Positions 42,395 to 50,489 of a stretch of 63,553 nt of DNA are shown one piece after another. The notes under the pieces were generated by a model, which did no database searches, was not told where the DNA came from, and saw only the letters and a program-made list of their open reading frames with translations. The stretch's first letter is position 1, and every line of letters begins with the position of its first letter. Both the position numbers and the translations under genes were made by a program. Source of the stretch: Solirubrobacterales bacterium (lineage in GTDB: Bacteria > Actinomycetota > Thermoleophilia > Solirubrobacterales > 70-9); the NCBI GenBank assembly GCA_030152805.1, contig JASLIG010000072.1:1-63553 (forward strand), read 5' to 3'.

Positions 42395-42430
42395 AGGCGA
42401 GCGCTACGCCTTTCGCGTAGCCCTGGCTCA

Positions 42431-42610
42431 CGGCCGTGACCCGAACAACCGGGTCGCGGCCGACATGACGTTCCCACTCGGCCCGGAGCCTGACGGGCCA
42501 TTAGGCCAGGTGCTCGCGCTGGCCCCGCGGAGAACGACTTCGCTCCGCGACCAGGGCCAGCTTGAAACAGCCGGCGCCAGCCGCCGGGCATCGAGTCCGG
42601 CGGCTGGCGC
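42431..42610 (+). other. Candidate origin of transfer (two hairpins before the relaxase gene)
   Basis: Hairpin 1: 42431-42443/42450-42462 (CGGCCGTGACCCG, 12 of 13 paired, loop AACAAC). Hairpin 2: 42574-42587/42597-42610 (GCGCCAGCCGCCGG, perfect 14 bp, 9-nt loop). Both are in the 490-bp non-coding stretch directly before a MobF relaxase, where oriT usually lies. The nic site is not identified. Confidence 0.45.
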
Positions 42611-42884
42611 GGCGGCTGTCGGGGGTGGGGTAGCGCAAGGTCAGCTTGACCCAACCAGCTCGCAAGACGCATTTACATCGAGCGTCATCACAGCATCAGA
42701 CCTGGCCCCTAGCTCGAATGCCAACGCATTCTTGAGCGAGCTTTTCTCGCTGAGAGGAAGGGTTCTGCCCTACCTCGAAGCGCCCGCTTCACCCCCACCC
42801 CGACAGCCGACACATTATGAACCCGAACAGGGGTTCCCAAATTCACCGGGGCGCCGACTCTCTCTCGCTGACGCCTTCTCCCGC

Positions 42885-45800
42885 ATGGTCGGCGTCACGA
42901 AGATCCAGCGGGGCAATGCCGGCTACTGGCTCGCCGCCGTCGCCGAAGGCGGCGAGGACTACTACACGAAGCCCGGCGAGGCGCCGGGCGAGTGGATCGG
43001 CGAGCTCGCCGCCGAGCTCGGGCTCGCCGGCCAAGTAGACGCCGCCGGCTACGGCGCGATCCTCGAGGGCCGCGACCCCACCAGCGGCACCCAGCTGGTC
43101 AAGCGCCCCGACACCCGCTACCGCCAGCGTCCTGACGGCAGCGAGAAGCGCGTCGAGCCCGTCCTCGGCTATGACGTTCGCTTCAGCGCCCCGAAGTCGG
43201 TTTCGATCCTCTACGCCCTGGGCGATGAGGAGACCCGCGCCCGCGTGCTCGCGATCATGGGCGATGCCGTTCGCCAGGGCCTCGCCCACCTTGAGCGCGA
43301 AGCCTGCATGGTCCAGCGCGGCAAGGGCGGGAAGCGGATCGAGCGCGGCGAGGGATTCGTCGGGATGGCCTTTCGCCACCGCATGAGCCGCGCGGGCGAT
43401 CCCGCCCTGCACGTCCACGTCGTGATCTCCAACCTCACCCGTGCCGCCAGCGACGGCAAATGGCTGAGCCTCGCCAGCCCGAAGGGGCGCTCGCCGCTTT
43501 GGCCGCACGGCAAGTCTGGCGGCGTCGTCTTTCAGGCCGCGCTTCGCGCCGGCTTTGTGCGGGAGTTCGGTTTGGACTTCGAGGCGGTCACCAACGGCTA
43601 CGCCGACCTCAGGGGATTTGGCCGCGAGGTGATCGACGCCCTCAGCACCCGCTCGAAGGAGATCGCCGGATGGCTTGAGCAACACGGCGTCGATAGCGTC
43701 GAGGCGGCCCAGACCGCCGCCTACCGCACCCGCGCCAACAAAGACTACGGCGTTGACGAAGACGAGCGCCGCGAGGAGTGGATCGCGACGGCCGCGCCCT
43801 TCGAGGTGACCCCCGGGCGCATCGGCGAGATGGTCGCGAGCGCACGGCCGCGCGAGCCGCGCGAGCTCGGCGCCGCAGACCTCGACGCCGCGCTCGCCAA
43901 GCTGGAGGAGACGACCTCGCACTTCGACCGCCGCGCGCTCCTGTGGGCACTCTGCGATCAGCTCCCAGAAGGCGCGGATGGCGCCAGCCTCACCGCAGCC
44001 GTCGATCTGATCCTCGCCAGCGAGCGGATCGTGTGCGTGCATGAGTCGAGCGGCCCGCTCGACCTCGACCGCTACACGACTCCACGACTGGCCGAGATGG
44101 AGCGTTGCTTCATCGACGGTGCGCTTCGCGGCGCCGATGCGGGGATCGCGCAGGTATCCCGCGCGCGGGTTGAAGCGGTGCTCGGGGCGCGTCCTCAGCT
44201 CGGAGCCGACCAGCGAGAGATGGTCATGCGCCTCACTACCGGCGGCGAGCAGATCATCGCCGTGGCGGCTCGGCCTGGCACCGGCAAGACCACCGCGCTC
44301 GACGCGGCGCGCGAGGCGTGGGAGGACGCCGGCTTTGAGGTTCGCGGCTGCGCCACCGCGCAGACCGCAAGCCTGGAGCTAAAGGATGCCGGCATCGACA
44401 ACGCAACCTCGATCCACTCCCTTCTGAAGCGCGCCGAGGAGCTGCGCGCCGAGGGCGTCATGCCCTTGGCAGCGGGCACGGTGATCGTCGTCGATGAGGC
44501 GAGCACGACCTCGACCCCCGACCTTGAGGCGCTGCGCTTGCTCGCCGTGGAGTGCGGCGGCAAGCTCGTCGTGGTTGGCGATCCTCGGCAGATCGGCGCG
44601 ATCGGCCCAGGCGGCCTCTACGCCACCTTGACCCGAGCCACCGAGCCGGTCGAGTTGACCACGATCCGCCGGCAGCGTCGCCCCGAGGATCGCCAGCTCG
44701 TCGCGCTGGTCCACGAAGGCCGCGGCTCAGAGGCGCTTGACCTATTGCGCACCCAGGGGCGTTTGGTCATCGGCGATGACATGGCCACGACGCTGAGCGC
44801 TCAACTCGCCGACTGGTACCGCGACTACGCCACGGGCGCCGACGCGGTGATGATCGCCCGCCGCAATCGCGACGTCGACCATCTGAACGGTGAGGCGCGC
44901 GAGCTGCGCCGCGAAGCTGGGGCGCTGGGGGAGGCAGAGGTGATCGTGGGCGAGCGAGCCTTTGCCCCAGGCGATCGGGTCCAGACCCGGATCAACCGAG
45001 AAGGCGTCACCAACCGCGAGCGTTGGGACGTTCTCGCCGCCGACGCGGCTGCACGCACGCTGACGCTGCGCCGCGTCGGCGGCGACGAGCGCACGGTGAC
45101 CCTTGGGCCTCGCTATCTCGATCGGCGGCGCAAGGACAGCGGCCCGGCGCTCGAATACGCCTACGCGCTGACCAAGTTCGGCGCCCAGGGCAAGACCTTC
45201 GATCGCGCCTACCCCCTGCTCGATGCCGGCGCGAGCCTTGAGCAGGAGCTCGTGGCGATCAGCCGCGGGCGCGAAGTGGCCAACGTCTATGCCGTCGCCT
45301 CCTCCGAACTGCTCGATCCCGAGCTCGGCCCCGGCCGGCGCGAGCTCACCGACGCCCTTCATGACATACGCGCCGCGATCGAGCGCGAGGGCAACGACTA
45401 CCTCGCCGCCGAGGTCGGCTTGCGCAAGAAGGTAGAGCGGCTCTCCCCGACCGAGCTAGCCGCGCGCCGTGGCGAGCTCGGCCGCGCCGGCCGCGCCGCC
45501 GATCCCATGCTGAGTCGTCGCGACCGACTCGACCGGCTCATCAGCACCAACCGCGAATGGGTCGAGCGGCTCGGACGCGAGCGCGAGGCAATCGAAGCAA
45601 TGCGCCATCCTCCCGCCGAGGAGCTCGCCCGCGTCAGCGCCGGGGAGGAGAGGGCGGCCAGATCCTTGCGCCGCAATCTCGCCGAGCGTGAGGCGATGCC
45701 CGAGCCAACCGCCACCGCCGAGCCCAAGCCGAGTGACCCGGCGGCGCGGCTTGAAGCCGTCTTGATCGAGCGGCGGATCGCTCAGCTCGCTCGGGGCGAC

Positions 45801-46103
45801 GTTCGCGCCGCTCAGCTCGAACCGTCCCCGGTGATGTACGAGGCGCTTGGACCCTTCCCGCATCACGACGCAGAGAAGGCACTCGCCTGGGGAGACGCGG
45901 CCCACGCGATCGCGACCTATCGCCGCCGCCACGGTGTGGACGATCCGGTCAACCCACTCGGCCGACAACCACGCGGCGCAGCCGCGCGAGCCGAGCGGGC
46001 CCGCGCTCAGCGCCGCCTGCAAGACGCACAACGCAGGCTAGGGCGAGCTGGCGATCGGAGTGCCGAGCGAGCGGTCGCCAGGGCGCCGAGCATCGGCCGC
46101 TAA
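42885..46103 (+). CDS. MobF-type conjugative relaxase-helicase (TrwC/TraI-like)
   Basis: About 1072 aa from the ATG at 42885 (MVGVTKIQRGNAGYWLAAVA, the usual MobF N-terminus with candidate catalytic Tyr14 and a YY pair at about 27-28). The metal-binding HxH is in DPALHVHVVISN near residue 176. The helicase part has Walker A ARPGTGKTT (about 465), Walker B VIVVDEAST (about 533) and GDPRQIGAIG, then UvrD-like motifs (RGREVANVYAV). It nicks oriT, stays bound to the 5' end and unwinds the strand for transfer. The open frame extends to 42465 but that part looks non-coding. The C-terminus is charged and helical. Confidence 0.93.
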   Translation: MVGVTKIQRGNAGYWLAAVAEGGEDYYTKPGEAPGEWIGELAAELGLAGQVDAAGYGAILEGRDPTSGTQLVKRPDTRYRQRPDGSEKRVEPVLGYDVRFSAPKSVSILYALGDEETRARVLAIMGDAVRQGLAHLEREACMVQRGKGGKRIERGEGFVGMAFRHRMSRAGDPALHVHVVISNLTRAASDGKWLSLASPKGRSPLWPHGKSGGVVFQAALRAGFVREFGLDFEAVTNGYADLRGFGREVIDALSTRSKEIAGWLEQHGVDSVEAAQTAAYRTRANKDYGVDEDERREEWIATAAPFEVTPGRIGEMVASARPREPRELGAADLDAALAKLEETTSHFDRRALLWALCDQLPEGADGASLTAAVDLILASERIVCVHESSGPLDLDRYTTPRLAEMERCFIDGALRGADAGIAQVSRARVEAVLGARPQLGADQREMVMRLTTGGEQIIAVAARPGTGKTTALDAAREAWEDAGFEVRGCATAQTASLELKDAGIDNATSIHSLLKRAEELRAEGVMPLAAGTVIVVDEASTTSTPDLEALRLLAVECGGKLVVVGDPRQIGAIGPGGLYATLTRATEPVELTTIRRQRRPEDRQLVALVHEGRGSEALDLLRTQGRLVIGDDMATTLSAQLADWYRDYATGADAVMIARRNRDVDHLNGEARELRREAGALGEAEVIVGERAFAPGDRVQTRINREGVTNRERWDVLAADAAARTLTLRRVGGDERTVTLGPRYLDRRRKDSGPALEYAYALTKFGAQGKTFDRAYPLLDAGASLEQELVAISRGREVANVYAVASSELLDPELGPGRRELTDALHDIRAAIEREGNDYLAAEVGLRKKVERLSPTELAARRGELGRAGRAADPMLSRRDRLDRLISTNREWVERLGREREAIEAMRHPPAEELARVSAGEERAARSLRRNLAEREAMPEPTATAEPKPSDPAARLEAVLIERRIAQLARGDVRAAQLEPSPVMYEALGPFPHHDAEKALAWGDAAHAIATYRRRHGVDDPVNPLGRQPRGAAARAERARAQRRLQDAQRRLGRAGDRSAERAVARAPSIGR

Positions 46104-46246
46104 GCGAGATTTCCGGGGGCGACAGCCCGCCCGCTCGGACGTATCCGCCATGAGCGCCCTGCCCCTAGCGAAGCCCGGGGACCCTGCCCGGACTGCGGCA
46201 CGGCGCTGCGTGGAAGGCCACGGCCTCCACGTTGAGATGCCCACCG

Positions 46247-46319
46247 TTGCGGGAGCCGAGCCCTCGCCCTGATGGTTGCACGCCTCCGGCGTGCGGCCTA
46301 CGGGCTCCGGCTCCCGCAA
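46247..46319. repeat. Nested hairpin after the relaxase gene
   Basis: Outer arms 46247-46263 / 46302-46319 (TTGCGGGAGCC..., one-base bulge) enclose a perfect inner hairpin GCACGCC-TCC-GGCGTGC (46278-46294). It could be a terminator or a structured site. The 140 bp before it show no gene. Confidence 0.5.
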
Positions 46320-46349
46320 TCGGCGGGCGCCATTCATCGAGGAGGAGAA

Positions 46350-46568
46350 ATGCCTTCCACGGCTTCCCCAGCCCGTGGTTTCGTCGTCACGTCAGATCGG
46401 GCCGAGCGGCTTGAGCGCATGGGTGTGGCCGAGCGCATGAGGCGCTACGAACGCGGCGAACACAGCCTCGCCGATCTCTCCGTTTGGGCGGCTCGCTACC
46501 CGGAGGAGGCTCCGTTGGTCAACGGCGAGTTTGCATGGATCGGCCTCACGCTCGCCGACCTCGACTAG
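46350..46568 (+). CDS. Small hypothetical protein (72 aa)
   Basis: ATG at 46350 with GGAGGAG directly upstream. The sequence is a helical, charged small protein (RAERLERMGVAERMRRYERG, SLADLSVWAARYPEEAPLVN, ending IGLTLADLD). It is conserved-looking, and similar short proteins sit near relaxases in actinobacterial elements. It has no membrane segment. The stop is adjacent to the end of the convergent HEPN-like gene. Confidence 0.65.
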   Translation: MPSTASPARGFVVTSDRAERLERMGVAERMRRYERGEHSLADLSVWAARYPEEAPLVNGEFAWIGLTLADLD

Positions 46569-47180
46569 CTAGTCAAACTCCCCCCCGAGTCGTCGCCTAA
46601 CTATCCCTTCCCTCATTTCGCACCAAAGACGAATCGCCGGCTTCGGATTGTCGAAGCAGAATCCAGCTACGTCACGGACGAGCGCTACGGCGCGCTCGGC
46701 GTTGGCAGCCGAGTAGTGAATGGTCTCAACCGACACCTGTATCGCCGAGTTCTCTGGATGCAGGACCGGCTCTCTGAACTTTTCCGCGGGGTGCACAAGG
46801 GGATTGCGGAGGTGAAACAACCACTCGAACTCGTTGCGCCACTCGCGCTCCTTAGTCCCTATCTCAAATGCGCGCTTGAGAACCTCCAAGGCCTTACGGT
46901 CTTCCCCGGTTTTCGAGTTGAACGCGGGCATTGCTATTTTTGAATGCTCTCTGACCGAGCCCGCAAGGCCTCCCAGCGACGAGGCAGACGCGACGATGGC
47001 GATCATGGCTGGGGGAAGGACTTCACCGAATCCGTCGCCATGCTCGATCGCCTCCAGACTTGCTTCCTTGGCGTGGTCCTCTGCGATCCCCCACCACGTA
47101 AGCCAGAGTGCCATCGCCATCCTGCCTACCGGCAACTTCGCTCGGTCTTCAATCTCCAACTTGGGCTGTTCCCCTGTCAT
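46569..47180 (-). CDS. Hypothetical protein with HEPN-like RNPLVH motif
   Basis: A 203-aa mostly helical protein. The segment FEWLFHLRNPLVHPAEKFRE contains R-N-P-L-V-H, the Rx4H pattern of HEPN ribonuclease/toxin domains, after a helix with conserved polar residues (RALEVLKRAFEIGTKEREWR-like). The N-terminal part has MALWLTWWGIAEDHAKEASL. HEPN proteins act in abortive infection and toxin systems. No MNT antitoxin is adjacent, so the assignment is tentative. It stands alone, between the relaxase module and the T4SS operon, and may be cargo. Confidence 0.5.
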   Translation of the reverse strand: MTGEQPKLEIEDRAKLPVGRMAMALWLTWWGIAEDHAKEASLEAIEHGDGFGEVLPPAMIAIVASASSLGGLAGSVREHSKIAMPAFNSKTGEDRKALEVLKRAFEIGTKEREWRNEFEWLFHLRNPLVHPAEKFREPVLHPENSAIQVSVETIHYSAANAERAVALVRDVAGFCFDNPKPAIRLWCEMREGIVRRRLGGEFD

Positions 47181-47257
47181 CGTCCGAGCCTAGCGGCAAG
47201 TCGGTTGCATCCCTGGACGGCTCGCTGTTCGTCCCGATCGTCCTATCGGTTCGATGG

Positions 47258-47752
47258 CTACATGCCGAACTCCGCAGCCGGCGGAGTGGGGGCCGGCGCT
47301 GGGGCGGGTCCTGGTGCCGGTTCGGCCGCCGATTCCGGGGCCGGCGCTGGTGCCGGTTCGGGTTCGTCTAGCTCGTGAGCCTTCGCGCTTGCCTTCGGCT
47401 CGCGCTCGTCCTCGGGCTTGCCCGCCCCCTTCCGGCGAACGCGCGGTTTCGACGGTGTGTGCAGCTCGCCTCGACGCATTCGCCTCGGCGGCTTGACCGC
47501 GACCCGCGGCGCTGGCTCTGCCACTTCGCGGGTCGGCGCCGGGCGGGGCTCTGACCCGCTGCCCAGGACCGCGACGAGAACGGCGAGGGCGGCGAGCGCC
47601 AAAGCGCCGATGAGGATCGCGCGTGGCGCGAGAGCCGGCTGCTTTGGCCGTGACATTCGCCGCCCTCGCTGTCTCTCGGGGCGCTCCTCCTCGCCTCCGA
47701 CCCGCTTGCCCAGGGTGACCGTATCCGCGCCCCATGCACGCTCATCGCTCAT
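47258..47752 (-). CDS. Pro/Ala-rich single-span membrane protein of the transfer operon
   Basis: A 164-aa protein: a basic N-terminus, one membrane helix (ILIGALALAALAVLVAVLGS, about 45-65) and an extracytoplasmic Pro/Ala/Glu-rich tail ending PPAAEFGM. The tail end resembles that of the sigma-like protein in the same operon (AASEFGL). It is the last gene of the T4SS operon and overlaps the coupling-protein stop by 4 bp. Low-complexity tails of this kind may span the cell wall; this is inference. Confidence 0.65.
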   Translation of the reverse strand: MSDERAWGADTVTLGKRVGGEEERPERQRGRRMSRPKQPALAPRAILIGALALAALAVLVAVLGSGSEPRPAPTREVAEPAPRVAVKPPRRMRRGELHTPSKPRVRRKGAGKPEDEREPKASAKAHELDEPEPAPAPAPESAAEPAPGPAPAPAPTPPAAEFGM

Positions 47753-49197
47753 CGCTGCCCGCCTTCGACCAGCTCGGTCAGCTCGGCATCCTCGAACCAG
47801 GGGCGAAGCGACAGCCGGGCCGGCGGCAGATGCCCGTAGAGGAGGAGTGCGCTTCCCGGTCGCGCTCCCCGCACGACGTTGGCCGGAGCAAGGTCCCGAT
47901 ACATGCTGCCCTCGGTGGCCGAAGTGCTGCCGCGCTCCCCGGCCGTCTCGCTTCGCTGTCGAAACTCGCCCTGTCCCACAACCGCGCTGATGTAGTCGAG
48001 CGTGTCGGGGTCGCTGATGCCGCTCGCGAAGACCTTCGCGCGGTGGTTGTTGACGATCGTTTGCGCACGCTTGCCGTATCGCGCTTGGACTTGCGCCAGA
48101 TCCTGAAAGACCGTGACGAGCTGAATGCCCTTGCCGGCGCCGGTCGAGGCGAGGCCGTCGAGCTCGGGAACAGGCGCGATGTTCGCCGCCTCGTCCAGCA
48201 CGATCAGAAGCGGCGGGTCGATCGGCTCGCCGGTCTGCGCGGAGAAATCCGAGACGACCGCGACCAGCTCGGAGATCATCGTCGCGAACAACGAGCGCAG
48301 CCGCTCCTGCTCGTGATCGGAAGCGCAGAGATAAAGCGTGTTCGCGCCGCCATCCAGCAGCTCCGCCGGTGTGTACCCGGCCTCAGAGCTCGCGTCGAGT
48401 ACGCGCGGGTCGGCGAAGGCCGCCAGGATCGTCTCAGCCGTCGTGTAGATCGAGCTGCGCTGGCGTTCCTCGCGATTCCAGTTCGCGTTCCATGCGCTGA
48501 GCGCATCCGCCGATCCAGTCTCGATGAGGCGGGCGGTCACCTCTTGCTCGGCCTCCGCGCCGTCGTTCAGCCAGCGGATCACGTCCGCCATCGAGCCGCC
48601 GCTAGAGGCAGCGGCGAACAAGAGCGGCTCCAAGAGCTTCTTCGCCGCCTCGTACCAAAAGTCCGCGTCTTCGAGGCCGCTAGCCCCACCCGAGCGCGCC
48701 GAGCTGGCGAGCCGGTGGGCGACGCGCTTTGCCCCGTGCCAGCTCCCGCAGCCCGAGAGGGGCGTGGCCTTCACCGACTCGATCCCGGTGAGGCCGGTCG
48801 GGTCGAAGACCATCGTCCGCCCTAGCGAGCGGCGCCGCGCGATCGTCCGCAAGAGCAGATCGCTCTTGACCGACGTCGCCACCGCCGGCCCCTGCCACTC
48901 CAAGAGCGCGGGGATCGCGAACCCCGAGGTCTTCAGGCTGATCGTGGTCGGGCCGACGACGACGACCGAGGCGCGGTCCTCGCCGGCGATGAGGCGGCGG
49001 CCGTGGCGCCCCAGCGTCAGCCGTCCCGCTTCGGCCTCCCGCACATGCAGATGGCGGAGGTCGCGCTTGCGCGCCCAGCGGGCGCCTTGCGCCTTTCGCT
49101 GCCTGCCGGAGCCCTCGCGAATGTGGCGGTCGAGCAAATGGACGAGGAGCGTGACCCCGCCCAGGACCCCGGCGGCGAGGAGGGCGGGGCCGTTCAC
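47749..49197 (-). CDS. Type IV coupling protein, VirD4/TraG family
   Basis: A 482-aa protein: an N-terminal membrane helix (ALLAAGVLGGVTLLVHLLDR), then the nucleotide-binding domain starting VVVGPTTISLKTSGFAIPAL, whose P-loop lacks the usual glycine before the lysine. It continues with GPAVATSVKSDLLLRTI, Walker B PPLLIVLDEAANIAPVPEL and ASTGAGKGIQLVTVFQDLAQ, the TraM-recognition-type stretch. It links the relaxosome to the channel and powers DNA export. It overlaps both neighbours by 4 bp. Confidence 0.9.
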   Translation of the reverse strand: MNGPALLAAGVLGGVTLLVHLLDRHIREGSGRQRKAQGARWARKRDLRHLHVREAEAGRLTLGRHGRRLIAGEDRASVVVVGPTTISLKTSGFAIPALLEWQGPAVATSVKSDLLLRTIARRRSLGRTMVFDPTGLTGIESVKATPLSGCGSWHGAKRVAHRLASSARSGGASGLEDADFWYEAAKKLLEPLLFAAASSGGSMADVIRWLNDGAEAEQEVTARLIETGSADALSAWNANWNREERQRSSIYTTAETILAAFADPRVLDASSEAGYTPAELLDGGANTLYLCASDHEQERLRSLFATMISELVAVVSDFSAQTGEPIDPPLLIVLDEAANIAPVPELDGLASTGAGKGIQLVTVFQDLAQVQARYGKRAQTIVNNHRAKVFASGISDPDTLDYISAVVGQGEFRQRSETAGERGSTSATEGSMYRDLAPANVVRGARPGSALLLYGHLPPARLSLRPWFEDAELTELVEGGQR

Positions 49198-50489
49198 GCG
49201 CCCGCCCCGGCCGGCTCGCGGTGGCGCACCATCCGCGCATCGGTGTCGACGATCTTCTGCTCATAGGTCGAGTGCCGGTGTTGGACGAGGAAGGAGCGCC
49301 GACCTACCTGCCAAAGCGCCTCGCCCCGCCGCAGGGTCGGCACGAGCTCCGCCTCGGTTGCCGTGAACCAGAGGAAGTTCCGCAGCCCCTCCAGTTGGTC
49401 GGGCGGTTGGGCGAGGATCACCTTCGTGTCGGCGTCGGCGATCAGCCCTTCGGCGATCCGCGCCTCGCGGGAGCCCGCGGCGCCCGAGGCGCCGAGATCG
49501 GAGAGCCGATGCAGGGCGATGATGTTCTGCACGCCCCAGGCCCTGCTCAGCTTGAACGAGGACTGAAGCCATTCGGCTACCCCGAGGTCGGCGGTGATCC
49601 GCCATGCCTCATCGACGACCACGATCAACTTCGCGCCGTCGCGCCCTCCCGCCTCGGTGAGGCGCTTTCGCTCCAAGACCATGCCCTGCAGCCAGGCCGC
49701 CGCGCAGGTCATCAGGATGCCCAGCGCCGCGGAGTCCTGGACGGCGCTCAGGTCGAGGACGACGAGGGGAGCGTCGAGGTCGAGCCCCGCGCTGGTCGGC
49801 CCGTCGAACATGCCCCGCAGATCGCCGTGGCAGAGGCGCTGCAGCGCCAGGGCGAGCTGGCGGGTCTTCTCAGAGAAGTCCGCCAGCCCCATCACCAGCT
49901 CAGCCGTCATCGCCTCGCTGGGGTGAAGCAGCGCCTCGACCACCTGCGGCAGGGTCGGCTCGGTGGCCTCGGTGCTCACCACCTTCAGCGCGACCCGCAG
50001 GCCGGCATCCTCCTCTGGGCTCAGCTTGCGCCCGAGGGCCGCCGCCGCGACCGAGCGAAGGAGACTGAGCTGTGCCTCCCAGCCCATCCGCGAGTCGATC
50101 GGGTTGAGCCGAACCGAGCCGCCCGGCACCAGCGCGATCACCGTCCCGCCGAGCGCCTCGGCAAGCGGTCCGTACTCGCCCTTGGGATCGAGCACCCAGG
50201 CTTGCCGGCCGAAGACGTGCTGGCGGGCGATGTAGGTCTTCAGCAGGGCCGACTTGCCCCGCCCGAGCTGGCCGACGACCAGCATGTTCGGCCCCGAGAG
50301 GACGCCCGCTTCGTATGCCTCCCAGGGATCGAAGAGGAAGGCGCCGCCGCAGGCGTCGCGGCCGATGTAGGTGCCGGGGACGCCTAGGCCCCCCTCGGCG
50401 AGGAAAGGATAGGCCGATTGAAAGTGGGCGGTCGTCGCCGTGTGGCCGGGCCGCTCGGCGCGGTAGTTGCCGCGCCCCAAGAGGTTCAC
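49194..50489 (-). CDS. VirB4/TraC-type conjugation ATPase
   Basis: A 431-aa protein with a C-terminal VirB4-like ATPase domain: Walker A VVGQLGRGKSALLKT (Lys79), QAWVLDPKGEYGPLAEALGG, Walker B LIVVVDEAWRITAD and LSRAWGVQNIIALHRLSDLG (sensor/arm). The N-terminal VirB4 domain is absent here and is supplied by the preceding SCO6880-type gene, so the VirB4 function is split over two proteins. Cytoplasmic, at the base of the T4SS. 4-bp overlaps on both sides. Confidence 0.9.
   Translation of the reverse strand: MNLLGRGNYRAERPGHTATTAHFQSAYPFLAEGGLGVPGTYIGRDACGGAFLFDPWEAYEAGVLSGPNMLVVGQLGRGKSALLKTYIARQHVFGRQAWVLDPKGEYGPLAEALGGTVIALVPGGSVRLNPIDSRMGWEAQLSLLRSVAAAALGRKLSPEEDAGLRVALKVVSTEATEPTLPQVVEALLHPSEAMTAELVMGLADFSEKTRQLALALQRLCHGDLRGMFDGPTSAGLDLDAPLVVLDLSAVQDSAALGILMTCAAAWLQGMVLERKRLTEAGGRDGAKLIVVVDEAWRITADLGVAEWLQSSFKLSRAWGVQNIIALHRLSDLGASGAAGSREARIAEGLIADADTKVILAQPPDQLEGLRNFLWFTATEAELVPTLRRGEALWQVGRRSFLVQHRHSTYEQKIVDTDARMVRHREPAGAGA

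Noticed and set aside
42465..42884. N-terminal extension of the relaxase to 1212 aa
   Set aside because: MobF proteins start at the sequence found at 42885; the upstream part has hairpins, duplicated scar sequence and no family similarity.
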